Source of the DNA: DYKG01 sp964596185 | Lineage (GTDB): Bacteria > Muiribacteriota > Ozemobacteria > Ozemobacterales > Ozemobacteraceae | Direction of reading: 5' to 3' | NCBI GenBank assembly: GCA_964596185.1 | Contig: CAZQUE010000008.1 | Coordinates: 1-64,000, forward strand | DNA length: 64,000 nucleotides | Shown: positions 15,172-23,511 of the stretch, one piece after another | Layout: every line of letters begins with the position of its first letter | Position numbering within the stretch: position 1 is the stretch's first letter | Program-made: the position numbers and the translations under genes | The notes under the pieces: generated by a model | The model's database searches: none | What the model was told of the DNA's origin: nothing | Seen by the model: the letters and a program-made list of their open reading frames with translations, nothing else

Positions 15172-17124
15172 ATGTGGAAAAAGGTTGTGCTCAGAAAAAC
15201 TGGGCGGAATATCATGGCTGCAGCATTGCTGCTCATGCTGTTCACCCTGTTTGGCTGTACTACAGGGGTGCAGAAAGACCCGGGTTTAACCGACTATGAA
15301 GCGCCCACCATTCCCCAGAACATTACCGGTGTCGGTAAAGAGCGTGCAATTCTTATCAATTGGAGCTCGAATACCGAGGCTGATCTGGTTGGTTATCGCG
15401 TTTATCGCTCGAACAACTCAGGTGGCCCATTCACCCTTATTGCGACCATCGGCACCCAGCCGGCCCCGTCGTATCTCGATGATGACCAGCAGAATGGTCT
15501 GGTAAACGACCAGTACTATTACTATAAGGTCAGCGCTTTTGATACTCAGGGCAAAGAATCGGATCTGTCGCGAACCAATGCTGTTCAGATCAGAGCCGGA
15601 CTGCCGATCGAAGAAAGACCGCCCAGGGTGGTCAATCTCAAGGCGAGAGCTTCGACAGAAGCCGTATACGTTGCCTGGGATAAAGTAACTTCCAGCCACA
15701 TTAAGGGTTACAATATATACAGAGGCCTTTCAACCAGCGCCGGCGGGGTTCAGTGGATCTCATCCGTTCCTCAGAACACCCCGGGATTCGTTGATACTTC
15801 GATTTCCAAATCTTCTGCAGAGCAGTATACCTACATTATTCGCTCTTTCAATGAAAACTATACCGAAAGTGAAAACTCAGATCCGATTCAGGTCACACTG
15901 AAATCTGGCGATGACACAGTTCCGCAACCGCCATACGATCTGAGTATCAGTAACGATACCGATCCGATCATCAGCTGGCGCAAACCCAACAAGAATGAAG
16001 ATGGGTCTAACATTTTCGACGGCCAGAATCCAAGCCTCGATCTCGATGCTTACGTAATATTCCGTGCCAGTTCGAATGATGGACTGTTCTCACTGATTGG
16101 CATTGTTGAAGATAACGGAACCGCTAATCTGACCCAGACTTTCAAAGATGTAAACGGAACGCCATACAATCTTTATGCGGTTAGAGTCATCGATCGAAAC
16201 GGTAACATCAGTGGCCTGAGTTCAATAACCACCCAGTCTTCCGATGCGGATATTCCCGAGAGACCCAAGGGATTGAAGGCCTGGTCTTCAAGCGCAACCG
16301 AAGCCGGGATCAAACTTGCCTGGGAAGCCAGCAAGAACGCGGTCAGCTACAATGTTTATTTTTCTACCGTCGCTGATGGTGGTTACACTAAAATGCTGAC
16401 CGGTCAGCCTCAGTGGACAGAAGCATCTGCTTACGTCATCAATGCTTATCCCAGCAGTTTCAATCAGAAGCCTGAAAAGAAAAGTCAGAAGCTCGAGTTT
16501 GGCGTGCCTTACTTCTTCAAGGTTTCGGCAGTAAGCTCATCGGGAAAAGAAAGCGAACTGAGCAGCTATGCCAAGGCTTATCCGGGTGGCATGTTCGTTG
16601 CCATGCTCGAAGGCGAAAACCCCAACTGGGAATTCGACGACCAGGCAAATGATGGCTTGTCGCACTTCTATGTCGTATACAGCTCAAAAGATTATCCCGA
16701 TATCGACTATTTCTCTGGTGCCGGTTCGGCCTTGCTGGTTCCTTCGACCGTTGGAACAGTAGGAAATGGTGATACCTTCAATTACGGCACGGGAAATCTT
16801 TTCTCTTCCGACTATTTCCGCCTGCCGAGCCCAACCAGTGGCGCTTATCGCTACAATGTCTATGCCTATTATTTCCCGCACACTTCAAGTGGTAACTGGC
16901 GCGTTTCGATTCGCGAAAACGGTATCATCAATACCACATTGCTGGAAAAAGATTTGAATGGCTACAGTTCAGTTAACAAGGGTAGAACAACTCTTGCGCT
17001 GGGTCAGATTCAGATCAACTCAGGGGTTGAAGGCGTAGATATCGTTATGACTGCGATAAATTCAGGCGCAGGTGGCAACGCCACTCTGTTCCTCGACAGC
17101 CTTGTGTTTGTAAGGGTTCAGTAA
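15172..17124 (+). CDS. Lipoprotein with tandem fibronectin type III repeats
   Basis: A 650-residue exported protein. ATG 15172 is chosen for AAGGAG 7 bp upstream. The signal sequence ends in the lipobox LFGC (residue about 28), so it is probably a lipoprotein. At least four FN3-type units follow, each with a pattern like ILINWSSNTEADLVGYRVYR, VYVAWDKVTSSHIKGYNIYR and IKLAWEASKNAVSYNVYFS, ending in YYYKVSAFDTQGKES-type strands. The last 150 residues are a different beta-rich domain (GNWRVSIREN, TTLALGQIQI). Such proteins act in adhesion or binding of surface polymers. A strong terminator follows, so it forms the end of its transcript. Confidence 0.88.
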   Translation: MWKKVVLRKTGRNIMAAALLLMLFTLFGCTTGVQKDPGLTDYEAPTIPQNITGVGKERAILINWSSNTEADLVGYRVYRSNNSGGPFTLIATIGTQPAPSYLDDDQQNGLVNDQYYYYKVSAFDTQGKESDLSRTNAVQIRAGLPIEERPPRVVNLKARASTEAVYVAWDKVTSSHIKGYNIYRGLSTSAGGVQWISSVPQNTPGFVDTSISKSSAEQYTYIIRSFNENYTESENSDPIQVTLKSGDDTVPQPPYDLSISNDTDPIISWRKPNKNEDGSNIFDGQNPSLDLDAYVIFRASSNDGLFSLIGIVEDNGTANLTQTFKDVNGTPYNLYAVRVIDRNGNISGLSSITTQSSDADIPERPKGLKAWSSSATEAGIKLAWEASKNAVSYNVYFSTVADGGYTKMLTGQPQWTEASAYVINAYPSSFNQKPEKKSQKLEFGVPYFFKVSAVSSSGKESELSSYAKAYPGGMFVAMLEGENPNWEFDDQANDGLSHFYVVYSSKDYPDIDYFSGAGSALLVPSTVGTVGNGDTFNYGTGNLFSSDYFRLPSPTSGAYRYNVYAYYFPHTSSGNWRVSIRENGIINTTLLEKDLNGYSSVNKGRTTLALGQIQINSGVEGVDIVMTAINSGAGGNATLFLDSLVFVRVQ

Positions 17125-17142
17125 GTAAACAAAGGTTCTGAG

Positions 17143-17176
17143 AAGGCATCTGCGATATGGCAGGTGCCTTTTTCTT
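17143..17176 (+). terminator. Rho-independent terminator after the FN3 lipoprotein gene
   Basis: An 11-bp stem, AAGGCATCTGC (17143-17153) with GCAGGTGCCTT (17160-17170), one G-T pair, 6-base loop, followed by TTTTTCTTTTTC. Confidence 0.9.
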
Positions 17177-17211
17177 TTTCAAATTTGTTTTTTTATACCC
17201 ACGAATCTTAA

Positions 17212-17240
17212 TTGAAAATGCTTTATTAGAGTGCTATAAT
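17212..17240 (+). promoter_or_regulatory. Strong promoter for the parvulin foldase gene
   Basis: TTGAAA (17212-17217), exactly 17 bp, TATAAT (17235-17240), 33 bp before the start codon. Confidence 0.75.
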
Positions 17241-17273
17241 TCTTGCGCATTAAAATAAAATTGCGGAGGCGTT

Positions 17274-18941
17274 ATGCACCTGAAAAAACAGCGCTTGAGC
17301 GCTTTGTTTATTATTACAATTGTTCTGGGAATGATTGTTTCCACAGCACTCGTGGCAGCCGAAAAAGCTGCTTCAAATGGTTCTCCAGAAGATGTTCTGG
17401 CCGAAATCGGTGACAAGAAAATTACCCGTGCTCTTTTCGATAAAGAACTCGCAACTTTTCTGGCTACGGCTAATCCCCAGGCTGCAGCACATTTTAATAC
17501 AGCCGAAGGCAAAGGCATGTTTCTTAACCAGATTTGTGAAATTTACGCCCTTGAAGCCAAGGCCGGCAAGCTTGGCCTGAATGCCGGTGAAGATTTCGAA
17601 AAAGATTTTCATGAGATTGCCGTTGCCCGTCTGGCCCAGGAAAAAATGCAGAAAAGCCTCGACGCAGTAGTTGTAAGCGAAGAAGAAGCTAAGAAGCATT
17701 ACGAAGAAAACAAAAGCAATTATACTGAACCGGCATCCTGGCACCTGTATCAGATTGCCCTTCCTTCAGCAGAAAAAGCCGCAGAAATCAAGAAAGAGCT
17801 CGATGCCGGCAAATCTTTTCTTGAAATAGCCAAAAAAGAATCAACCGATGATTATAAAGATGCTGGTGGCGATCAGGGATTTGTGCCTGAGAGTGCAATT
17901 TCTCCAACAGTCCTCAATACCATCGGTCAGTTGAAAAAAGACCAGGTTTCTGCGCCAATCAAGCTCGATGAAGAAACCTTTCTGCTCGTGAAATATACAG
18001 ATAAAAAAGACGGTAGTGTTAAGCCTTATGAAACGGTTTCAGCCCAGCTGCAGCGTGAACTGGAATCGGGAAAGCAGCGCAAGGTTTATGAAAGCGAAAT
18101 CGACCAGCTCAAAAAAGATCTTTCCTACAAGCTTAATCAGGATTCCCTGGAACTGGTAAAGAAAGAAACCTTGACCGACGCCGAAAAGGACACTGTTCTT
18201 TTCAGCTTTGCCGGCAAAGACATCAAAGTTGGCCAATTGTTCGAAGAATTGCAGCAGATTCCACCTTTCATCAGACCGCAAATTCTGGGTGGACAAGGAC
18301 TACAGGACATCCTCAACAATTTCAGCTCCAGATTCCTGGCTACTGAGAATGCTGAAAAGAATTTCGATGCCCTGGTAAAAGAATTTCCCGAAGTCGTTGA
18401 AGATTCAAAACGCCGGGTGGCTATCCGCAAACTTCTTGATCAGAAAATCGGTTCAATTACCGTTGATGAAAAAGAAATCGAAGACTATTACAACAAAAAT
18501 CTCGCTGAATTCTCAGCGCCAGCTCAGATCAGCGCCCATCATATTCTGGTTAAAGAAGAAGCTACGGCCAACAAGCTTCTTGAAGAACTCAAGGCAGAGC
18601 CAACCAAGTTCGAGGAACTTGCCAAAGCCAATTCTACTTGCCCTTCAGGTCAGAAAGGCGGCGACCTTGGACGTTTTGGTGAAGGCCAAATGGTTCCAGA
18701 ATTCGATAAAGCCTGTAAAGAGGCTGAAATAGGCAAAATTGTCGGTCCGGTAAAAACCCAGTTCGGTTATCATCTGGTTCGTGTAAATGAAAGAACTCCA
18801 GCCGGAACCCAAAAGCTGGAAGAAGTTAAAGACCAGATTCGTTCAAGGCTTTTGCCTGAAAAGCAGAAAGCTGTTTTTACGGCTCTGGTAGACGAAGTTA
18901 AGAAAGAATTCAACGTAAAAATTTATCAGGACAAGCTCTGA
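17274..18941 (+). CDS. Periplasmic peptidyl-prolyl isomerase with two parvulin domains
   Basis: A 555-residue foldase of the SurA/PrsA/PpiD type. GGAGG stands 6 bp before ATG 17274. A signal peptide or N-terminal anchor (LFIITIVLGMIVSTALVAA) is followed by a SurA-like helical chaperone region. Two parvulin units are visible: residues about 155-245 (WHLYQIALP, AKKESTDDYKDAGGDQGFVP, degenerate) and about 415-505 (ISAHHILVKEE, CPSGQKGGDLGRFGEGQMVPEFDKA, QFGYHLVRV, canonical). It has two repeats of an N-terminal-type helical segment before each parvulin unit, suggesting an internal duplication. It likely assists folding of exported or outer-membrane proteins. rny follows on the same strand. Confidence 0.92.
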   Translation: MHLKKQRLSALFIITIVLGMIVSTALVAAEKAASNGSPEDVLAEIGDKKITRALFDKELATFLATANPQAAAHFNTAEGKGMFLNQICEIYALEAKAGKLGLNAGEDFEKDFHEIAVARLAQEKMQKSLDAVVVSEEEAKKHYEENKSNYTEPASWHLYQIALPSAEKAAEIKKELDAGKSFLEIAKKESTDDYKDAGGDQGFVPESAISPTVLNTIGQLKKDQVSAPIKLDEETFLLVKYTDKKDGSVKPYETVSAQLQRELESGKQRKVYESEIDQLKKDLSYKLNQDSLELVKKETLTDAEKDTVLFSFAGKDIKVGQLFEELQQIPPFIRPQILGGQGLQDILNNFSSRFLATENAEKNFDALVKEFPEVVEDSKRRVAIRKLLDQKIGSITVDEKEIEDYYNKNLAEFSAPAQISAHHILVKEEATANKLLEELKAEPTKFEELAKANSTCPSGQKGGDLGRFGEGQMVPEFDKACKEAEIGKIVGPVKTQFGYHLVRVNERTPAGTQKLEEVKDQIRSRLLPEKQKAVFTALVDEVKKEFNVKIYQDKL

Positions 18942-18964
18942 CACTGAATGAAAAAACCAAAAGA

Positions 18965-18985
18965 GACAGCCTGTAACGGGCTGTC
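18965..18985 (+). other. Hairpin in the leader of rny
   Basis: A perfect 7-bp stem, GACAGCC (18965-18971) with GGCTGTC (18979-18985), lies between the foldase stop and the rny start. No T tract follows, so it is not a standard terminator; it may be an RNA stability or attenuation element. Confidence 0.4.
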
Positions 18986-19019
18986 AGACCTTATCAAACC
19001 ATATTTCCCTGGAGGTTTC

Positions 19020-20570
19020 ATGCCACAAATAGTTTACTATGCCATTTTTCTGGCAACTGGCGGCCTCATCGGATATTTCATTTCAAACTATTTCACCAGG
19101 AAAGAAGGCGAAGGAATTTTAGCCACAGCCCGGAAGAAAAAGAACGAAATTCTTGATGATGCCAAAAATAACGCACAAAAAGAACTTGATAAAGCTCGAA
19201 AAAGAGCAAAGGAAATCAAGGACAAGGAACAGAACCTGCGCAAACAGACCGAACGTGAAGCGGCCAAAAGGCGCCAGGAGCTTGAGAAGCTTGAGGCTTT
19301 ACTGAATAGCCGCATCGAAAAAGTGGATGCCCGCGCTGATAACCTTGAAAAAAAAGCTGATGCCTTGAGAGACAAGGAAGCGGAAATTGAAAAGTTGCAT
19401 CAGAAAGAGGCCGAAGTCCTCGAGCAGCAGAAAAAGGAACTCGAAAGAGTTGCCGGCCTGACTCCTGAGCAGGCCAAAGAACAATTGATGAAAAAGCTCG
19501 AAGACGAGCTCAATTATGAAATTGCCCTGAAAGTAAACGAATCAGAGCAGCGCGTCAAAAGTTCCTGTGACAAAAAGGCCCGCGAGATACTGGCCAACGC
19601 AATTCAGCGGTGCTCTACCGACCATTCGACCGATCCGATTGTTACTGTAGTCGAATTGCCCAGTGAAGAGATGAAAGGTCGTATCATCGGTCGAGAAGGC
19701 CGAAATATCCGAGCCTTTGAAAACCTGACCGGTGTCGATGTCATTATTGATGACACACCTGAAGCAGTGGTGCTTTCTTCTTTCGACCCAATCAAGCGTG
19801 AAGTTGCGCGAGTGACACTTGAAACTCTGACTCTCGACGGTCGTATTCATCCCGCCAAAATTGAAGAAATGTATGAAAAGGCCCAGAAAGAAGTGCATTT
19901 GCGCGTCAAGGAAGCCGGCGAGCAAACCATGCTGGCGCTTGGCATTCAGAGCATTCACAACGAGCTGGTAGAAATCGTCGGTCGTTTGAATTATCGCACC
20001 TCTTATGGTCAGAACGTTTTGCAGCATTCGATAGAAGTTGCCAATCTCGCTGGAAATCTTGCCGCAGAAATAGGTGCCGACATTCAGCTGGCTCGCCGGG
20101 CCGGTTTGTTGCACGACATCGGTAAGGTAATCGAAAGTGATGAAGGTAACCATGCCAAGCTTGGCGCGGATTTTGCCAGAAAATATCAGGAGTCACCCAA
20201 GGTGGTCAATGCTATCGCCGCCCACCATGAAGATGTTCCGTTTGAAACCCCAGAAGCCGTGCTGATCGCTGCCGCTGATGCCATTTCTGCTTCAAGGCGC
20301 GGAGCCAGAAGTGAATCGCTCGATGCTTACATCAAGCGACTCGAAGAACTCGAAAACATCGCCTGTGGCTTCAACGGCGTCGCCTCAGCCTATGCTATTC
20401 AGGCGGGCCGTGAAATAAGAGTCATGGTAAGTCCTGAAGAAGTTGACGACGTTCTGGCGCCAAAGCTCTGTCGCGATATCGTCAAGAAAATCGAAAGCGA
20501 TATGGAATATCCTGGCCAGGTCAAAGTAGTCCTGATTCGAGAAACCAGAAGCGTAGAAATCGCTCACTGA
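19020..20570 (+). CDS. rny: Ribonuclease Y
   Basis: Membrane-anchored endoribonuclease that starts mRNA decay. The start ATG 19020, with GGAGG 4 bp upstream, gives 516 residues, close to the usual 520, and a proper N-terminal membrane helix (YYAIFLATGGLIGYFISNYF); the longer open frame would bury it. Domains in order: membrane helix 1-25, long charged coiled coil about 30-200, KH domain with GRIIGREGRNIRAFE near 228, and the HD domain with HSIEVANLAG and LLHDIGKV near 345-375, and a C-terminal region. ymdB follows after a terminator, the same gene order as in Bacillus. Confidence 0.97.
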   Translation: MPQIVYYAIFLATGGLIGYFISNYFTRKEGEGILATARKKKNEILDDAKNNAQKELDKARKRAKEIKDKEQNLRKQTEREAAKRRQELEKLEALLNSRIEKVDARADNLEKKADALRDKEAEIEKLHQKEAEVLEQQKKELERVAGLTPEQAKEQLMKKLEDELNYEIALKVNESEQRVKSSCDKKAREILANAIQRCSTDHSTDPIVTVVELPSEEMKGRIIGREGRNIRAFENLTGVDVIIDDTPEAVVLSSFDPIKREVARVTLETLTLDGRIHPAKIEEMYEKAQKEVHLRVKEAGEQTMLALGIQSIHNELVEIVGRLNYRTSYGQNVLQHSIEVANLAGNLAAEIGADIQLARRAGLLHDIGKVIESDEGNHAKLGADFARKYQESPKVVNAIAAHHEDVPFETPEAVLIAAADAISASRRGARSESLDAYIKRLEELENIACGFNGVASAYAIQAGREIRVMVSPEEVDDVLAPKLCRDIVKKIESDMEYPGQVKVVLIRETRSVEIAH

Positions 20571-20592
20571 CCCTGGAAATGAAATGAAATAA

Positions 20593-20640
20593 CCCGGATC
20601 TGCTCCCCCTCTGGGATCTAGAGCAGGTCCGGGCCTTTTT
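20593..20640 (+). terminator. Strong rho-independent terminator after rny
   Basis: A 13-bp stem, CCCGGATCTGCTC (20593-20605) with GAGCAGGTCCGGG (20621-20633), one G-T pair, followed by CCTTTTT. It separates rny from ymdB. Confidence 0.93.
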
Positions 20641-20655
20641 ATTGATGGTATTGAA

Positions 20656-21435
20656 ATGAAAATTTTAATTATTGGCGATATCTACGGAAAGACTGGCAGG
20701 GAGGCACTTGCGCAATTCCTACCAGGATTGAGAGATGAATACCAGCCGGACTGGGTTATCGCCAACGGCGAAAACGTCACCGCCGGCAACGGTCTTTCGT
20801 TGCGCCACGCCAAGTTCCTTCGTGAAAATGGCGTCGATATTATTACAACCGGAAACCACCTTTTTGCCAGACTCGATTGGCCCGAGCTCCTGCAAAAAGA
20901 GGAACGGGTGCTTCGCCCTGACAATCTTGGGGATGTCGATGCCCCCGGCTCGGGCCTGAAAAAATACACTAAGCCGGACGGCAGTCTGGGACTTATTGTC
21001 ATTAATCTCGCAGGTCGGGTTTTCATGGACAAGGCCCGTTGTCCATTTCATGCAATCGATAAGTTGCTGACTGGAATTCCAGAGGGACTTCCGATTATCG
21101 TTGATTTTCATGCCGAGGCCACTTCTGAAAAACTCGCGCTTTTCTGGTATCTCGACGGCAGGGTAAGCGCAGTTGTCGGCACTCACACCCATGTGCAAAC
21201 TTCAGATGAGCGAATTTTGCCGAAAAAAACAGCGGTAATAAGTGATCTTGGTATGACCGGTGCCGTCGACGGCATTCTGGGCGTCGATCGGGAAACGATA
21301 ATCGGTAGGTTTATCAACGGCTATTCCGACAAGTTTCTTTGTGCTGTCGGTCAAGCCAAAATCGAAGGCGTTTTTATTGAATTGACCCCGGAAGGAGCGG
21401 CTTTAAGAATAGAACGTTTTCGCCGCTGTTCATGA
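20656..21435 (+). CDS. ymdB: YmdB-family metallophosphoesterase
   Basis: A 259-residue calcineurin-like phosphodiesterase. In Bacillus YmdB hydrolyses 2',3'-cyclic nucleotides and affects biofilm and motility. The metal-site motifs are GDIYGKTGRE (residues 7-16), NGENVTAGNG (37-46), TTGNHLF near 64, DFHAEATSEK near 155 and GTHTHVQTSDERI near 180. Its position next to RNase Y is conserved in many bacteria and hints at RNA metabolism. It follows a strong terminator, so it probably depends on readthrough or on a promoter I could not define in the short gap. Confidence 0.95.
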   Translation: MKILIIGDIYGKTGREALAQFLPGLRDEYQPDWVIANGENVTAGNGLSLRHAKFLRENGVDIITTGNHLFARLDWPELLQKEERVLRPDNLGDVDAPGSGLKKYTKPDGSLGLIVINLAGRVFMDKARCPFHAIDKLLTGIPEGLPIIVDFHAEATSEKLALFWYLDGRVSAVVGTHTHVQTSDERILPKKTAVISDLGMTGAVDGILGVDRETIIGRFINGYSDKFLCAVGQAKIEGVFIELTPEGAALRIERFRRCS

Positions 21436-21440
21436 ATGGC

Positions 21441-21788
21441 TTATGCGCTTTTTTCTGCGGCCTTTTTCGATTCGATGTGCTTTAAAAGATGGCGCAGATA
21501 AGATTGCAAAAAATCAAGGGTCTGGTAACCAGGCAGAATCTCGACAATTTCGCCTTCTGCGTAAAGAACGGTTGTCGGCAAAGTTTTTGCTGCAAAACGA
21601 TCGGCAAGTTTTTCATGCTGGTCGACATCGATCAGTTCAATTAAAACCGTATCGGCAAATTCCTGGCGCAATTCTGGCAGAACTGCCTGCTGCAGCTTCG
21701 AAGGGCGACACCATTCGGCGGTAAAGAAAATGGCCGCGAGCCGCTTTTTTTCAATTATTTCCCGGTCAAAGTTTTCAATATCAAGCAT
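21441..21788 (-). CDS. Thioredoxin-like protein with altered active site
   Basis: A 115-residue thioredoxin-fold protein. The redox motif reads WCRPS near residue 27 instead of WCGPC, so only the first cysteine remains; the cis-proline motif LPTTVLY near residue 74 is intact, as is the length. Without the resolving cysteine it cannot do classical dithiol exchange, but could act as a monothiol mixed-disulphide protein or a chaperone. No signal peptide is seen, so it is cytoplasmic. It is convergent with ymdB. Confidence 0.87.
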   Translation of the reverse strand: MLDIENFDREIIEKKRLAAIFFTAEWCRPSKLQQAVLPELRQEFADTVLIELIDVDQHEKLADRFAAKTLPTTVLYAEGEIVEILPGYQTLDFLQSYLRHLLKHIESKKAAEKSA

Positions 21789-21815
21789 GTCCTGTTAAAC
21801 TCATAGCTATTAGAT

Positions 21816-21844
21816 TTGTATGCGCAAGCAAGTTACTGTATAAT
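21816..21844 (+). promoter_or_regulatory. Promoter of the long 21892-31919 operon
   Basis: TTGTAT (21816-21821), 17 bp, TATAAT (21839-21844). A short hairpin (CTGTC...GACAG) follows in the leader before the GGGGGA ribosome site. Confidence 0.65.
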
Positions 21845-21891
21845 ATCAGACAAATCTGTCAAAATCGACAGTAAAATTGTTGGGGGACTCC

Positions 21892-22716
21892 TTGAACATC
21901 TACTCAGTCAGAGACTACTTACGGCAATGGTTTTCCCGGAAGGGAATTCCGGAATGTCCTGAATTTCCGGCTGCGCTTAGCGATGGCTGGCATCATCCTG
22001 ATGTAATGCTGACCATTCTGGGTAAAGAACCATCCACTTTTTGTGTTTTTCAAACCATTTCCGAAAAAAGTTTCTGTAATATCATGCCATTGGCGAACAG
22101 TCCCGGACTAATCTGGATCATCAAGCCTTTTCGCCAGGATTTTTTCGATCTGGCTGCCGATTTTTTCAAGGACTGGTTACAGGCAATGTACCAAGATGCG
22201 GCTGAGCAAAGATTCATCTTCAGCGCGATAGCAAACCAGCCTGGTGAGCTTTTTGACCGTAGCTGCTGCTATAAAATCTCTTTCAACGGGGTTGATGCTG
22301 GTGAGTTAAGAGTTTTTTCAGCTTTACTCGATGATAAATTGACTGAGCCTGCGGCGGTTTTGACCATCGATGTTGGAAAAGTTCTGCGTTGCATGAGTAA
22401 AGAAACCGTCTGTTTCGAGCCCGATTGGCTCGATCATGCAAAGTTGAGCCGATATTCGGCTTTTCATGCTTTTCCCGGCCCGGATTACGGCAACAATCGC
22501 AGTGCGGAATTTCTCATCCACGAAATCGAGCGCATCTGCAAGAAAAGTGAAAAGTCTGATTTTGCCAGAATCAACAGTCTTTTGCAGCTTTATAACAGCT
22601 CTCGGGGCACCTTTTCCGAGTGCCAGAAGCTGCGCGGCATTTTTCGGGATGCTTTAAGAAACGTTAAAAACAGTTTACAGGGAACAGTGGCTGGTGAAAA
22701 GGTGGCCAGAAAGTGA
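21892..22716 (+). CDS. Protein of unknown function
   Basis: A 274-residue protein that I do not recognise. The start is uncertain: TTG 21892 has GGGGGA 5 bp upstream, while the earlier TTG 21877 overlaps that site. No signal peptide or membrane segment is evident. It has aromatic-rich stretches (WHHPDVMLTIL, GLIWIIKPF) and a helical C-terminus. It is the first gene of a long operon, and its stop overlaps the GTG start of the LolA-like gene, which indicates translational coupling. Confidence 0.7.
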   Translation: MNIYSVRDYLRQWFSRKGIPECPEFPAALSDGWHHPDVMLTILGKEPSTFCVFQTISEKSFCNIMPLANSPGLIWIIKPFRQDFFDLAADFFKDWLQAMYQDAAEQRFIFSAIANQPGELFDRSCCYKISFNGVDAGELRVFSALLDDKLTEPAAVLTIDVGKVLRCMSKETVCFEPDWLDHAKLSRYSAFHAFPGPDYGNNRSAEFLIHEIERICKKSEKSDFARINSLLQLYNSSRGTFSECQKLRGIFRDALRNVKNSLQGTVAGEKVARK

Positions 22717-23507
22717 AATATCGAGTATTCCTGACGATTTTTCTGCTGCTTTTGACCAGTTTGTCTTTGAAGGCACAAGTCGCGACAATCACTGCCGACA
22801 CTCTTTTTGACCAGATGGAGAAGAAAACCGGAGCAATCAATTCTATTCGTGTGGATGTGCTCCTGGAAAATAATCTGCACCGAAAAAATTGCCGTCTTCT
22901 GATAATGAACCCCGATAAGTTTGCCATCGAGTTCGATGACAGCTCCATTCAGGCGGTTTTTAACGGGAAAAAGCTCTGGCTTAAAATTGCCGAGATTAAA
23001 GAGGTTTTTTACCATTTTGCCGATTCTGACAGCTCTTTGCTTTCTTATATTCCTCTTTTCAATCCCGCAAAAATTTTCACCAATCTGACCCGGAAAAGCC
23101 TTTTTTCTTTGTTCAATGTAACTTTGATCAAGCAGGAAAAGGATGCGGAGGGAAAAATAACTTTCTACACCCTGAAATTCGTTCCCAAAATGAAAAGTGT
23201 TTTTAAAGAGGTATTCAGTATCGGTCACTATCTGATGATCTTTTCAGATGAAACCTACCTGCCGGTAAGGGTTGTCGAATTCGACCCCAAAGGCGATGAG
23301 CGCGGCAGGCTAACTGTGATCAAATACCATCTCAATGAAGATATTCCTGCTCAGAATTTTGAATATACCCCGCCGCCGGGCTATACGTTGATACCATTTA
23401 CCGTAGTCTTTGCCCAGAAACTTGAAGAGTGCGGCAAATTTCTTGTAAATAAAATTGAAGAGGCTGCTAAAAAAATGAAAAAGACTATCCTTGACTGGGG
23501 CTTCTGA
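22713..23507 (+). CDS. LolA-like outer-membrane lipoprotein carrier/sorting protein
   Basis: A 264-residue protein with signal peptide (FLTIFLLLLTSLSLKAQ). After it, the LolA/DUF4292-type pattern is visible: LFDQMEKKTGAINSIRVDVLLEN, NPDKFAIEFDD, FNGKKLWLKI and the later strand SDETYLPVRVVEFDPKG. LolA carries lipoproteins across the periplasm; more distant homologues of this fold have other envelope roles. Sequence is divergent and the C-terminal 70 residues extend past the usual length. The GTG start overlaps the previous stop. No LolCDE genes are nearby. Confidence 0.7.
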   Translation: MKYRVFLTIFLLLLTSLSLKAQVATITADTLFDQMEKKTGAINSIRVDVLLENNLHRKNCRLLIMNPDKFAIEFDDSSIQAVFNGKKLWLKIAEIKEVFYHFADSDSSLLSYIPLFNPAKIFTNLTRKSLFSLFNVTLIKQEKDAEGKITFYTLKFVPKMKSVFKEVFSIGHYLMIFSDETYLPVRVVEFDPKGDERGRLTVIKYHLNEDIPAQNFEYTPPPGYTLIPFTVVFAQKLEECGKFLVNKIEEAAKKMKKTILDWGF

Positions 23508-23511
23508 GGCT

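Noticed and set aside
19542..20153. 203-codon minus-strand frame opposite rny
   Set aside because: It lies fully within the clearly coding rny HD/KH region.
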